Positions 26,457 to 35,922 are shown, counted from the stretch's first letter. The stretch is DNA of 64,000 nt from Flavobacterium ardleyense (GCF_033547075.1 NZ_CP137891.1:1798001-1862000), one strand, 5' to 3'. A program made the numbers and translations. The notes: a model not told the origin generated them from the sequence alone.

Positions 26457-27949
26457 TGGATACACAATTCAATCAGCCGCAGCGACAATCTAAAATCGGA
26501 ATTGTAGTAATGTTTGCAGACACAATTCAGAAGACCGCGCGCGCCTTCTGGCCCTTGATTGTAATTTACCTCTTCAAATTAGAAAACCTTGATAAAGTTT
26601 TAGTAGCGATTGCTTCATTTGTAATCTTCTTTTTGATGGGACTAGTCGCTTATCTCAAATATCTAAATTTTAGATTTCATGTCGATACAGATCATGAAGA
26701 ATTTGTTGTGACTCAGGGTATTTTTTCCAAATCCAAAACCGTAATTCAGTTACAGAAAATTCAACAAGTTAATATTACTCAAAATTTACTGCAGCGAATT
26801 ATCAATGTTTTTACGTTGGAGGTTGATACTGCGGGCGCTTCGGAGACAGAAGTAAAGATAAAAGCGCTGTCGCATTCAGCCGCTACAATGCTCAAAACCC
26901 AACTTTTAAACTTTCAACTTCCCGATCTCCAAAGTGAAGAAGAATTTTTTTCGGAAGTAGAACAACCTCAGGTTTTTATGAAAATTGGCTTTATGTCCCT
27001 GCTAAAAGTGGGAATTACTTCCAATTATCTAAAAACCATCTCACTATTACTAGCCTTCGGAATTACCATTTACGAAAATTTCATCAAATTCACCGAGACT
27101 AAAGTATTGGAGGAAGGCGAAATCGAAAATTATATGAGCCAAAGTTTAGGCTTTACACTCACCGTGATTTTAGTAGCATTAGGCATTTTATTAGTCCTTA
27201 TTATTAACGTAATCAGTATTTTACTCAAATATTACAACTTTAGTATTCGACAGGAAAGCAATTCTCTATTGCTGTCATTTGGATTATTAAAAACAAAAAG
27301 CACCATTTTAAGACCCGAAAGAGTGCAGATTGCAAGTATTTCTCAAAATTACTTACAAAAGAAGATGAATTTATTTCAAATAAAGATCCGACAAGCACTA
27401 GGAAGCAGTAGCGAAAACAATAAATCTATATTAGAAATTCCCGGCTGTAATAAAAATGAAAGTCAAGCTATCATGCACATGATCTTTAAGTCAGAAGAAG
27501 TTAATGCAAATCCTATATTTGCAAATTGGCGAAAATTGTTTGTAACTAATATGATTTTCATCGGGATACCTTTGATAGTTGTTCTAAATATCAATTATTT
27601 TGCTACCGAAAAAATCGAAAATGCAGTCATAATAATTCCCCTCTACATTTTTACTGTGGCACTTATTTCTTATTTTAGCTTCAAAAATTATCAGTTACAA
27701 ATTGGGACAGAAACAATTATAAAACAGAGCGGCGCTTGGGATGTTGAGAAGCAGAGAATAAGTATAGAAAAGATTCAAGCTATTACGACTTCTCAAAGAT
27801 TTTGGCATCGAAGCATTGATATTGGAAGTGTCACCATTTATACAGCGGCAGGAAGCGTATCTTTCACACTCGCAAATTTTACAATCTTACAGCAAAACGT
27901 AAACAATTGGCTGTATCAAATCGAAAACTCCAATAGCAATTGGATGTAA
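26456..27949 (+). CDS. Large bacterial PH-domain (bPH2) membrane protein, YdbT-like
   Basis: A 497-residue polytopic protein with three bPH2 repeats. Repeat 1 begins near residue 80 (HEEFVVTQGIFSKSKTVIQL), repeat 2 near 265 (SLLLSFGLLKTKSTILRPER) and repeat 3 near 420 (ETIIKQSGAWDVEKQRISIE). Each is preceded by paired hydrophobic helices, as in YdbT. The start ATG overlaps the stop of the smaller partner by one base. There is no enzymatic motif, so a membrane-scaffold or envelope-protection role is likely. Its position inside a menaquinone cluster is unexplained. Confidence 0.85.
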   Translation: MDTQFNQPQRQSKIGIVVMFADTIQKTARAFWPLIVIYLFKLENLDKVLVAIASFVIFFLMGLVAYLKYLNFRFHVDTDHEEFVVTQGIFSKSKTVIQLQKIQQVNITQNLLQRIINVFTLEVDTAGASETEVKIKALSHSAATMLKTQLLNFQLPDLQSEEEFFSEVEQPQVFMKIGFMSLLKVGITSNYLKTISLLLAFGITIYENFIKFTETKVLEEGEIENYMSQSLGFTLTVILVALGILLVLIINVISILLKYYNFSIRQESNSLLLSFGLLKTKSTILRPERVQIASISQNYLQKKMNLFQIKIRQALGSSSENNKSILEIPGCNKNESQAIMHMIFKSEEVNANPIFANWRKLFVTNMIFIGIPLIVVLNINYFATEKIENAVIIIPLYIFTVALISYFSFKNYQLQIGTETIIKQSGAWDVEKQRISIEKIQAITTSQRFWHRSIDIGSVTIYTAAGSVSFTLANFTILQQNVNNWLYQIENSNSNWM

Positions 27950-27979
27950 TTATAATAGAACATAAAACTAAATAGCTCA

Positions 27980-28939
27980 ATGAGACATTGGATCGAAGCT
28001 GCACGCATACGCACATTACCATTATCAATATCGGGAATTCTTGTAGGAAGTATCTACGCCCTCGCGAATCCTACAAAAGAGGTTCTGACTCCTACTGATG
28101 TCTTTAGTTGGAAAGTATTTTCATTTGCAATTTTAACAACCTTAGGATTGCAGATTTTGTCCAATTTTGCCAATGATTATGGCGATGGCATCAAAGGCAC
28201 CGATAATGATGACCGAGTGGGGCCCAAGCGCGCCATTCAGAGTGGAGTGATTTCGCCAGCGGCGATGAAGAAAGGAATAATAGTAACTGCAATTCTAACT
28301 TTGGCGTCAGCAATAGCATTAATATATTTTGCTTTTGGAGAAGAAAACATCGGCTATTCGCTGTTCTTTTTAGGTCTTGGAATTTTGGCTATCTCATCAG
28401 CAATCAGATATACGGTAGGAAATACTGCTTATGGTTACAAGGGACAGGGAGATATTTTCGTTTTCGTGTTTTTCGGATTAGTAAGCACACTCGGAGTGAA
28501 TTTCTTACACTCAAAACAAGTTGATTTACAGCTGATTCTGCCTGCTATCTCAATAGGTTTGTTAAGTACAGCAGTACTGAATTTAAATAATATGCGAGAC
28601 GAATTATCCGATAAAAAAGTTGGAAAAAATACACTAGTAGTAAAGATGGGTGGAGCAAATGCCAAAAAATATCATTACTTTTTGGTGGTTGCTGCAATGG
28701 TTTGTATGGTTATTTTCGCTTTAATATACAACGGCGTCGGATTCAAATTTGACCAATATTTATTCTTGATAGCATTTATTCCATTAACGCTTCATTTACG
28801 TCGAGTTACTCGCAACAAAGATCCGCGAGCGCTAGATCCAGAGCTTAAAAAACTTGCTTTGAGTACATTTTTCCTATCGGTTTTACTGTGTTTAGGATTA
28901 ATTTACCTAATTTCAGACATCTTAGTAAATAATGCTTAA
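27980..28939 (+). CDS. menA: MenA, 1,4-dihydroxy-2-naphthoate polyprenyltransferase
   Basis: Integral membrane UbiA-superfamily enzyme that prenylates dihydroxynaphthoate. The 319 residues have about eight helices. The Asp-rich site 1 reads NFANDYGDGIKGTDNDDRVG followed by PKRAIQSG, diagnostic of MenA, and site 2 reads NNMRDELSDKKVGKNTL. The N-terminus WIEAARIRTLPLSISGILVG is also typical. Length is normal. It follows the PH-domain pair by 30 bases and precedes the metallo-hydrolase by 12 bases. Confidence 0.95.
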   Translation: MRHWIEAARIRTLPLSISGILVGSIYALANPTKEVLTPTDVFSWKVFSFAILTTLGLQILSNFANDYGDGIKGTDNDDRVGPKRAIQSGVISPAAMKKGIIVTAILTLASAIALIYFAFGEENIGYSLFFLGLGILAISSAIRYTVGNTAYGYKGQGDIFVFVFFGLVSTLGVNFLHSKQVDLQLILPAISIGLLSTAVLNLNNMRDELSDKKVGKNTLVVKMGGANAKKYHYFLVVAAMVCMVIFALIYNGVGFKFDQYLFLIAFIPLTLHLRRVTRNKDPRALDPELKKLALSTFFLSVLLCLGLIYLISDILVNNA

Positions 28940-28951
28940 AAACATACTATT

Positions 28952-29629
28952 ATGATTATTACTTTTTACGGACATGCTTCTTTAGGACTTCAAATTAAAG
29001 GGATTAATATACTTGTTGATCCGTTTATTTCGGCAAATGAGCAGGCTTCGCATATAGATATTGATGAGCTAAAAGCTGATTTTATTCTGATTACCCACGC
29101 GCATCAGGATCACACGCTTGATGTGGAAGCGATTGCAAAGCGTACAAATGCAACGATTGTCTCCAACGCCGAAGTTGCTGGCTATTATGAGAAAAAAGGT
29201 TTTACAACCCACGCTATGAACCACGGCGGAAGCTGGGATTTTGACTTTGGCCGTCTTAAAATGGTCAATGCAATTCACTCTAGTTCCTTTGCTGACGGCA
29301 CTTACGGCGGTAATCCTGCCGGTTTTGTGATCGAAGGCGAGCATAAGAATATTTATATTGCTGGCGATACAGCGCTTACGATGGATATGAAATTGATTCC
29401 GATGCGTACCAAATTGGATCTTGCAATTCTTCCGATAGGCAATAACTTTACAATGGATATTGAGGATGCGATTATCGCTTCAGATTTTATTCAATGTGAT
29501 AAAATCTTAGGATACCACTATGATACTTTTGGATTTATCGAAATTGATCATGCCGAAGCTAAGCGTAAATTCTTTGATAAAGACAAGGATTTGATGCTGC
29601 TAGAAATTGGCGAATCATTGGAATTATAA
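28952..29629 (+). CDS. Metal-dependent hydrolase of the UPF0173 / MBL-fold family
   Basis: A 225-residue metallo-beta-lactamase-fold protein. The metal motif HAHQDH lies in FILITHAHQDHTLDVEAIA. Further ligands are His in NAIHSSSF and Asp in IYIAGDTALTMDM, and the C-terminal ligand is in ILGYHYDTFGFIEID. The family (UPF0173, YtkL-like) has no settled substrate. It lies between menA and menC, and transcription appears continuous from menA. A repeat element separates it from menC, so coupling to menC is doubtful. Confidence 0.88.
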   Translation: MIITFYGHASLGLQIKGINILVDPFISANEQASHIDIDELKADFILITHAHQDHTLDVEAIAKRTNATIVSNAEVAGYYEKKGFTTHAMNHGGSWDFDFGRLKMVNAIHSSSFADGTYGGNPAGFVIEGEHKNIYIAGDTALTMDMKLIPMRTKLDLAILPIGNNFTMDIEDAIIASDFIQCDKILGYHYDTFGFIEIDHAEAKRKFFDKDKDLMLLEIGESLEL

Positions 29630-29646
29630 TATTTTTCAGTAACTTT

Positions 29647-29850
29647 TTGCTTCGCCAGTTCGCTATGCTCGGGTCCTGCTATACTCTTCAATTCCTCGGT
29701 CTAATGCTGTTTTTTGCAACGCCATAAAAAGGATCCCGATAGCTATCGGGACTATCGGTCGCTCTTTTCTGTCGGCAAAAAATCAACATTAGTGCTCCGG
29801 GATTTGCTTCGCCAGTTCGCTTCGCTCGGGTGCGCTTCTATCAGGGTTAG
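29647..29850 (+). repeat. Modular intergenic hairpin element, copy B1 (two partial units)
   Basis: The block TTTGCTTCGCCAGTTCGCT occurs twice, at 29647-29665 and at 29803-29821, each followed by a CTCGGGT-type stretch. Between them lies the perfect palindrome CCCGATAGCTATCGGG (29735-29750) and GGTCGCTCTTTTCTGTC. The right end CTTCTATCAGGGTTAG resembles the right end of the copy near 39.9 kb. The core is shared with copy A1 at 15.4 kb. No reading frame is present. Confidence 0.65.
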
Positions 29851-29880
29851 GGTTCTCTCATTCATTACAACCATGTTATT

Positions 29881-30936
29881 ATGACTGCAAATTATCACAA
29901 GCATGTGCTCGAATTAAAAAAACCGAGTGGCACATCACGCGGTGTGCTCTTAACTAAGGAGACCTGGTTTATAGTGCTCAAAAAAGACGGTAAAACTGGA
30001 ATAGGCGAGTGCGGAATACTCCGTGGTTTGAGTATCGACGATCGCGATGATTATGAAGAAAAACTAAAATGGACTTGCGAAAATATTCATTTAGGGGTTG
30101 CTGAGTTGTGGAATCAGCTAATCGAATTCCCATCAATACAATTCGGAATCGAAACTGCTTTCAAGTCTCTTGAAGGGAAAACGCCTTTCGAATTGTTCCC
30201 TTCAGCGTTCAAAAAAGGGGAGAAGAGCATTCCGATAAATGGACTCGTTTGGATGGGAACTTCGGAAGAAATGAAGGTGCAAATTGAGGAGAAAATCGAA
30301 GCCGGTTTCAACTGTATAAAACTCAAAATTGGAGCGATAGATTTTGACAAAGAAGTCGAATTATTAGCCTATATTCGCTCTCATTTCACTCCTGAAATGA
30401 TGGAAATTAGGGTCGATGCAAACGGTGGATTTACTGCAAATGAAGCTTTAAGTAAATTAGAAATACTATCTGGTTATCAAATACATAGCATAGAGCAGCC
30501 AATTCAAATAAAGCAGTATGACACAATGGCAGAGCTCGCAAAACATAGTAAAATTCCCATTGCGCTTGATGAGGAGTTAATTGGAGTGTTCTCTGCAGAG
30601 GAAAAGGAAGATTTATTGAGCAAAATTCAGCCTCAATTTATCATTGTAAAACCTAGTTTGGTTGGAGGTTTTAGAGGCTCGATGCAGTGGATTGAAATCG
30701 CCGAAAAACTAAATATCGGCTGGTGGATCACTTCCGCTTTGGAATCCAATATTGGGTTGAATGCGATTGCGCAGTGGACTTATTGTTTGAAGAGTGAAAT
30801 GCCTCAAGGACTAGGAACTGGAAGTTTGTACACAAACAACTTTGAATCCCCGCTAGTGGTGCGAGAGGGAGCTTTGTGGTACGATCCAGAAATAGCTTGG
30901 GAAGTGCCTGATTGGGCAAAAATTAAATCAAGGTAG
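29881..30936 (+). CDS. menC: MenC, o-succinylbenzoate synthase
   Basis: Enolase-superfamily dehydratase giving o-succinylbenzoate. In 351 residues the catalytic set is complete: K147 and K149 in CIKLKIGA (KxK), the metal ligands Asp179 (RVDANGG), Glu205 (SIEQP) and Asp230 (ALDEEL), and K257 in IIVKPSLVGG. The start ATG at 29881 follows a repeat-rich spacer, so it may have its own promoter. It is the last recognisable men gene; no menE follows as is common in relatives. Confidence 0.95.
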   Translation: MTANYHKHVLELKKPSGTSRGVLLTKETWFIVLKKDGKTGIGECGILRGLSIDDRDDYEEKLKWTCENIHLGVAELWNQLIEFPSIQFGIETAFKSLEGKTPFELFPSAFKKGEKSIPINGLVWMGTSEEMKVQIEEKIEAGFNCIKLKIGAIDFDKEVELLAYIRSHFTPEMMEIRVDANGGFTANEALSKLEILSGYQIHSIEQPIQIKQYDTMAELAKHSKIPIALDEELIGVFSAEEKEDLLSKIQPQFIIVKPSLVGGFRGSMQWIEIAEKLNIGWWITSALESNIGLNAIAQWTYCLKSEMPQGLGTGSLYTNNFESPLVVREGALWYDPEIAWEVPDWAKIKSR

Positions 30937-31121
30937 AATGCAATTACTGTTTTAGTAGATAGAATAATCTAATATTTCAAAAGAGTCGATTTAAGAGCAG
31001 GTGATTTAAGTCAATCAAACTTGTATGTGAGCAGCGAGTTTCTTTCTAAAAAGCTATTCTAAACTACTTCACGCGCCATGTTTAAAGTTAATTTGGAATT
31101 CGAAGTACTGTAATCAAAAAC

Positions 31122-31153
31122 AATCCGCTTTGCTAACAGCGGATTATTTTTTT
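31122..31153 (+). terminator. Probable terminator downstream of menC
   Basis: Perfect 8-base arms AATCCGCT (31122-31129) and AGCGGATT (31138-31145) are followed by A and a run of seven T. It lies about 185 bases after menC and faces the right way. Confidence 0.8.
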
Positions 31154-31665
31154 GTTAATTATTTTTCCGTGTCGCATAATCTAAGAAAGTGTCGGATTTT
31201 ATTTAATGGATTTTGCTCCCATTATAAGTTTAATTACAGCAAATTTGTCGCTGTCGTTTAACAGTATTTCAATTTAAAATATTTTATAATATGCTTTTAG
31301 TTAAATAATTACGCTTACTAACCTAAAGTTACTTTTTATATAATTTTATTATTTTTCAATTAAACATTTAATGTGTGGATTTAAATTCAAATTACTCTCC
31401 CGCCTCAAAATACCAAATTTCAGACTTTTTGATTCTAATATTCTCTGGACTTCGAAGCTCCAAAATTTAACTCGTAAATCAAAAAATCCTAAATCTCACT
31501 TACTGCTTCAACCGAAGACAAAATCCCCCGCTAGATGTCTTGCGAAGACTAAGTTTCTCATCAACCCAAGTCGTGTTGCTAATGTTCTTTCGGCGAAAGC
31601 CTAAAATTACTCGCAATAACAAAGTGTGCAAAACAGGAAGCTAGAAGCTAATCGCTACAAATGAA

Positions 31666-31706
31666 AAAACTGTCAACGATTATATTTTATAACCCTTGAC
31701 AGTTTT
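31666..31706 (-). terminator. Terminator of the lipoprotein gene
   Basis: Perfect 11-base arms AAAACTGTCAA (31666-31676) and TTGACAGTTTT (31696-31706). On the minus strand the stem is followed by six T residues. It lies 30 bases after the lipoprotein stop. Confidence 0.82.
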
Positions 31707-31735
31707 CCGTAATTTATGTTGCTAAAAGCTAAAAG

Positions 31736-32200
31736 TTAAAGCCCAGCTTTCCAGTCCAATGATTTAATTGCTGCAACTTGATTATTATTGTTCATAAAAA
31801 CACGTAGTTCCTTATTAGCAATTGGTTTAGTATAATCAGCTTTGAATCTGTAAACAGTCTGGCCGGTTGAATTATCCATCCAAACTTCGGCAAGCTTTAA
31901 ATCTTTGAATTCGCCATATTTTAGGCGAAATTTGTGACAAGTTTGAGTAAGTCTAGCTTCTGTGGTGTTTTTTCTAACGTCGGCAGTTGCTTCGGTGGCA
32001 GAAAAAGGTGTGAATTTGGAAGTATTGCAAGTCATCAATACGCGTTTTCCTAAGCTATATGCTTTCGCCTTTTGAGTACTGTTGATCTCATTTACGGTCA
32101 GCATAAATACTTTTGGAGCTTCGACTTTTTCAACAACAGTCTTTTTAGTTTTACAACCTACAAAGGCTAAAACGCAGAAGAACATTACAATCTTTTTCAT
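31736..32200 (-). CDS. Hypothetical lipoprotein
   Basis: A 154-residue protein with a lipoprotein signal: KKIVMFFCVLAFVGC puts the lipidated cysteine at residue 16. The mature part is basic and begins KTKKTVVEKVEAPKVFML. The C-terminal half (about 85-152) contains LKYGEFKDLKLAEVWMD, TGQTVYRFKADYTKPI and LRVFMNNNNQVAAIKSLDW, a strand pattern that resembles small NTF2-like or DUF domains of cell-envelope proteins. No function can be assigned. It stands alone, with a good terminator. Expected location is the periplasmic face of a membrane. Confidence 0.7.
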   Translation of the reverse strand: MKKIVMFFCVLAFVGCKTKKTVVEKVEAPKVFMLTVNEINSTQKAKAYSLGKRVLMTCNTSKFTPFSATEATADVRKNTTEARLTQTCHKFRLKYGEFKDLKLAEVWMDNSTGQTVYRFKADYTKPIANKELRVFMNNNNQVAAIKSLDWKAGL

Positions 32201-32401
32201 AATAATTTTAAATTTTAGTTTGGTTCATTTTTTTTTGGATTTGTAAATTACAAAAAAATCTAAAATGCACTTTTAATGTTAAAGGTTTTTAAAGATGTTT
32301 TAACATTCGGAGATCTCTACATAACAAAAAAACTGCAGTTCAGTTTGATTGTAATAAATCAAATCTGAATTGCAGCGTATCAAAATAGAGTTTTAAAATT
32401 T

Positions 32402-32695
32402 CTAGTAGACAAATGTTAACAAGTTTATAATAGCCAAAATTGAGTTTACTACGGTACTTATTATTAATAATGGTAGGAGAATATTGGCTTTCTGATTGGA
32501 AAGTACGGCACCATTAAAAGTCATCGTTACTGCCACTGCAAGAAAGAGTTGAAACATTTGAGGTAAACTAATACCATTTTGCAAGATTAACATGGCTGCA
32601 ATAGAGCCTAGGCAACTTTGTGCTAAAACACCGCCCGCTACAAATCCGAAAATTCCCTGTTCTATTCTACGTATTGAATGTTGATATGTGTTCAT
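32402..32695 (-). CDS. Small hypothetical membrane protein
   Basis: A 97-residue protein with three hydrophobic helices (about 17-36, 44-62 and 72-95) and a short basic N-terminus NTYQHSIRRIEQG. It has no motif I recognise. Start ATG at 32693-32695. It lies about 100 bases before the Crp/Fnr gene's 3' end, in the same direction, so it could be in the same transcript. It may belong to a family of small flavobacterial inner-membrane proteins of unknown role. Confidence 0.6.
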   Translation of the reverse strand: MNTYQHSIRRIEQGIFGFVAGGVLAQSCLGSIAAMLILQNGISLPQMFQLFLAVAVTMTFNGAVLSNQKANILLPLLIISTVVNSILAIINLLTFVY

Positions 32696-32800
32696 AATAT
32701 GTGTGATAAAGGTTGTTTTTATTATAATAGTATAAAGGTACTACAGCAACACGGTCCACATTTATGCGTTCAATCATAATTCGTAAATTAGAAGACAATT

Positions 32801-33418
32801 TTATCTGAATATCTTTCTATCTTCGATCTGCAGCTCTTTTTTGCGTTCTAAAGATTTCACGGCACGTATTACAGTTTCTACTCGCAATCCTGTTAAATCA
32901 GCAATTTGCTGACGTGTTAGCTCCACTCGATACTTAGTGTCTAAAGAGATTTTATCTTGTGATTTTAAATAATCAATTAACTTCAAAATTCTATGTTCAG
33001 GTTCGTGAGTCGAAATTTCGGTAGCCATTATTGATTTATAATAAAGTCTTTCGGCTAAGTATTGCGAAATACTTAGATTTACATCCGGATTCGCCAGAAG
33101 TAGTTCGAAAAAAGCTTTCTTTTCGACAGTGTAAAGTTCAGCATCAGTCAACGCTTCGGCATTGGCAGGATAGGTGAGGTCGCATAGGAGCGGAGGTTCG
33201 CCAAAACTTTTACCTGCGGTGAAGATTCCTTGGATGAATTCTTTTCCTTCATCGTTAAAATTATTCATTTTGATTTCGCCTGAAATCACCTGGTAATAAA
33301 AATTGGACTTTTGTCCCTCGCGGAATAAAATATCACCCTTTTTTAGCAGAATCTTTTTAGCATCTACACTTTCTAGCAGCGATACAGAAATCAAATTAGT
33401 TCTCTCTTTTCCAATCAA
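32801..33418 (-). CDS. Crp/Fnr-family transcriptional regulator
   Basis: A 205-residue regulator with a cNMP-binding beta-roll (about 20-125, with KKGDILFREGQKSNFYYQVI and GKSFGEPPLL) and a C-terminal winged helix at about 150-200. The recognition helix region is RQQIADLTGLRVETVIRAVK, a canonical Crp/Fnr helix-turn-helix. No FNR-type cysteine cluster is present at the N-terminus. The start is TTG at 33418 preceded by an unusually good Shine-Dalgarno sequence, AAAGGAGAG, in a background where such sequences are rare. Effector and targets are unknown. It lies next to the E1 fusion gene. Confidence 0.88.
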   Translation of the reverse strand: MIGKERTNLISVSLLESVDAKKILLKKGDILFREGQKSNFYYQVISGEIKMNNFNDEGKEFIQGIFTAGKSFGEPPLLCDLTYPANAEALTDAELYTVEKKAFFELLLANPDVNLSISQYLAERLYYKSIMATEISTHEPEHRILKLIDYLKSQDKISLDTKYRVELTRQQIADLTGLRVETVIRAVKSLERKKELQIEDRKIFR

Positions 33419-33462
33419 TTTTTCTCTCCTTTAAATATTAAAACTGTGACAATTTAAAACAA

Positions 33463-33490
33463 AAAAGCCAAAGACGAATCTTTGGCTTTT
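33463..33490 (-). terminator. Terminator of the E1 fusion gene
   Basis: A perfect 12-base stem (33463-33474 with 33479-33490), loop CGAA, arms ending in A4/T4. It is placed 18 bases after the stop codon on the minus strand, and the flanking A-run supplies more T residues in the transcript. Confidence 0.88.
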
Positions 33491-33507
33491 GAAATATGGA
33501 AATTATC

Positions 33508-35898
33508 TTAGAATAAACTTGGATATTTTGCAGGATCTGTTTCGTGCATCATTGCGTACACTTTTTCAAAAACATCTTCTACCGATGGTTTTGAGAAGTA
33601 GTCTCCGTCCGTACCGTAAGATGGTCTGTGCGCTTTTGATGCTAATGCTTCTGGCTTACTGTCCAAATGTTTGTACGCATTTTGCTCATCAACAACTTTT
33701 TGAAGTATATATGCCGAAGCTCCTCCAGGAACATCTTCGTCAATAACTAGAAGTCTATTGGTTTTAGCAACACTTGTTGCGATGTCGTGGTTAATATCGA
33801 ATGGTAGTAACGATTGAACGTCAATTAGCTCACAAGAAATTCCAACTTCTTCCAATTCTTTTACTGCTTGCTCCACGATTCTAACAGTAGATCCGTAAGT
33901 AACAAGTGTAATATCTGTTCCTTTGGTCAAAGTTTCGACAACTCCAATTGGTGTTTTGAATTCCCCAATATTTGTTGGCATTTTCTCCTTAAGTCTATAT
34001 CCATTAAGACATTCGATAACTAAAGCTGGCTCGTCTGTTTGTAATAATGTATTGTAAAAACCTGCTGCCTTGGTCATGTTACGTGGCACTAAAACGTGGA
34101 TTCCACGAATAGCATTGATAATCATTCCCATTGGCGAACCTGAATGCCAAATTCCCTCAAGTCTGTGACCACGAGTACGAATTATAAGCGGAGCTTTTTG
34201 CTTTCCACAAGTTCTGTACTGCAATGTTGCAAGGTCATCACTCATAATTTGGATTGCATAAAGCAAATAATCAAGATACTGAATTTCGGCAATAGGGCGC
34301 AAACCTCTCATCGCCATTCCAATTCCTTGACCTAAGATAGTAGCTTCACGAATTCCGGCATCTGCAACGCGCAGTTCGCCATATTTCTCTTGAAGACCTT
34401 CCAATCCCTGATTTACATCTCCGATATTTCCAGCGTCTTCTCCAAAAATTAAAGACTCTGGATATTTTGCGAAAATAGAGTCAAAATTGTCGCGGATAAT
34501 TACACGTCCATCAACATCTTGCGAATCTTCATTATAAACAGGAAGTACTTCTTCTACTGAAAATACGTTTTTTTCTGAATTTGAAAATAAGTGAGCGCTG
34601 AATTTTGGTTGAATTTTCTCTGTATAATTCTGAATCCAAGAAGACAATTCCGCGTGAGCACCATCTTTGATTACAAGACGTAAAACTTTACGTGCTGTGC
34701 TTAAGATGTCTTTTCGAATTGGATCTTTGATTGATTTTAAATCTGAAATATAGTTTGCAACTTTTTCGTTAGCTCCCAATTTTTCAAGAAGTGAAACTAG
34801 TTCAGCTCTTTCGTCTTGCATTGGTTTTGTAAATGCAATCCAAGCTGCTTTTTTGCCTTCTAGAACTTCTTTTTTAGCGTCAGCATCAATTGTATCAAGT
34901 TCATCTTGAGTGGCGATTCCAGAAGAAACCATCCATTCTTTCATCATCTTGTTACAATCAAAATCGCCTTCCCAAGTAAGTCGATCGGCATTTTTATAGC
35001 GTTCGTGCGATCCTGAAGTAGAGTGTCCTTGTGGTTGAGTTACTTCGGTTACGTGAATCAAAACTGGTACGTGCTCTTCTCTAGCAATTTTTGCAGCTTT
35101 CTCGTAAACTGAAATTAATTCAGGATAATCCCAACCTTTTACTTTAAATATTTCGTAGCCTTTATTGTCTTCGTCTCTTTGAAAACCCTTTAAAATTTCC
35201 GAAATGCTTTCTTTGGTAGTCTGATATTTTGCGTGAACCGAAATTCCGTATTCATCATCCCAAACGCTCATTACCATAGGTACTTGCAAAACACCAGCTC
35301 CGTTGATTGTTTCAAAAAACAAACCTTCGGAGGTACTTGCGTTTCCAATTGTACCCCAAGCAATTTCATTTCCGCTTTCGCTAAAATTAGTTGCGTCGAT
35401 ATTTGGTAAATTTCTATATATTTTTGACGCTTGAGCTAGTCCAAGTAATCGTGGCATTTGTCCAGCTGTAGGAGAAATATCGGCACTAGAATTTTTTTGC
35501 TGTGTTAAATTTTTCCAAGTTCCATCCTCATTTAAACTATGAGTAGCAAAGTGGCCACCCATCTGACGTCCGCCAGACATTGGATCGTGATTGATATCTG
35601 AATGTCCAAACAAACCAGCAAAGAACTGCTCGATAGTAAGTTGTCCAATAGCCATCATAAAAGTTTGATCGCGGTAGTATCCAGAACGGAAATCTCCATT
35701 CTTAAAAGCCTTTGCCATTGCTAGCTGTGGTACTTCTTTACCATCGCCAAAAATCCCAAACTTTGCCTTTCCTGTAAGAACTTCACGTCTTCCAAGAAGA
35801 CTACATTCTCTACTTATTGAAGCTATTTTGTAGTCTCCAATAACTTCTTTTTTAAAGTCTTCAAAAGAAAGCGCTGCGTTAGTCTGTGCTTGTGTCAT
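33508..35898 (-). CDS. Fused E1 alpha/beta 2-oxoacid (branched-chain) dehydrogenase
   Basis: A 796-residue fusion of the alpha and beta subunits of a thiamine-diphosphate 2-oxoacid dehydrogenase E1. Residues about 15-380 form the alpha part (LLGRREVLTGKAKFGIFGDG, GGRQMGGHFATHS, then AWGTIGNASTSEG and HERYKNADRLTWEGDFD). Residues about 440-796 form the beta part (EDAGNIGDVNQGLEGLQEKY, GIREATILGQGIGMAMRGLR, then LIIRTRGHRLEGIWHSGSP). Branched-chain 2-oxoisovalerate is the likely substrate, feeding IcmF in the same window. ATG at 35898 is preferred to 35952 because a -7 element lies between them. The E2 and E3 genes are elsewhere. Confidence 0.92.
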   Translation of the reverse strand: MTQAQTNAALSFEDFKKEVIGDYKIASISRECSLLGRREVLTGKAKFGIFGDGKEVPQLAMAKAFKNGDFRSGYYRDQTFMMAIGQLTIEQFFAGLFGHSDINHDPMSGGRQMGGHFATHSLNEDGTWKNLTQQKNSSADISPTAGQMPRLLGLAQASKIYRNLPNIDATNFSESGNEIAWGTIGNASTSEGLFFETINGAGVLQVPMVMSVWDDEYGISVHAKYQTTKESISEILKGFQRDEDNKGYEIFKVKGWDYPELISVYEKAAKIAREEHVPVLIHVTEVTQPQGHSTSGSHERYKNADRLTWEGDFDCNKMMKEWMVSSGIATQDELDTIDADAKKEVLEGKKAAWIAFTKPMQDERAELVSLLEKLGANEKVANYISDLKSIKDPIRKDILSTARKVLRLVIKDGAHAELSSWIQNYTEKIQPKFSAHLFSNSEKNVFSVEEVLPVYNEDSQDVDGRVIIRDNFDSIFAKYPESLIFGEDAGNIGDVNQGLEGLQEKYGELRVADAGIREATILGQGIGMAMRGLRPIAEIQYLDYLLYAIQIMSDDLATLQYRTCGKQKAPLIIRTRGHRLEGIWHSGSPMGMIINAIRGIHVLVPRNMTKAAGFYNTLLQTDEPALVIECLNGYRLKEKMPTNIGEFKTPIGVVETLTKGTDITLVTYGSTVRIVEQAVKELEEVGISCELIDVQSLLPFDINHDIATSVAKTNRLLVIDEDVPGGASAYILQKVVDEQNAYKHLDSKPEALASKAHRPSYGTDGDYFSKPSVEDVFEKVYAMMHETDPAKYPSLF

Positions 35899-35922
35899 AT
35901 AATGTGGTATCAAATTCGGACA

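Larger units (their letters stand above)
30937..31735. other. Gene-free stretch after menC
   Basis: About 800 bases hold two hairpin terminators (31122-31153 and 31666-31706), AT-rich DNA, and no reading frame with recognisable protein character. A 77-codon plus-strand frame at 31371-31604 lacks any family resemblance and is compositionally odd. Around 31540-31600 there are short hairpins (TCTTGCGAAGA, CTTTCGGCGAAAG). No decayed menE could be read from it by eye. Confidence 0.7.

Noticed and set aside
31158..31200. Two GTGTCG repeats that might be an insertion-sequence end
   Set aside because: The match is only six or seven bases, no transposase remnant was seen nearby, and no second end was found.
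31371..31604. A 77-codon plus-strand frame after menC
   Set aside because: No family resemblance, biased Lys/Ser/Leu composition, no promoter or ribosome-binding site, and it spans hairpin-rich non-coding DNA.
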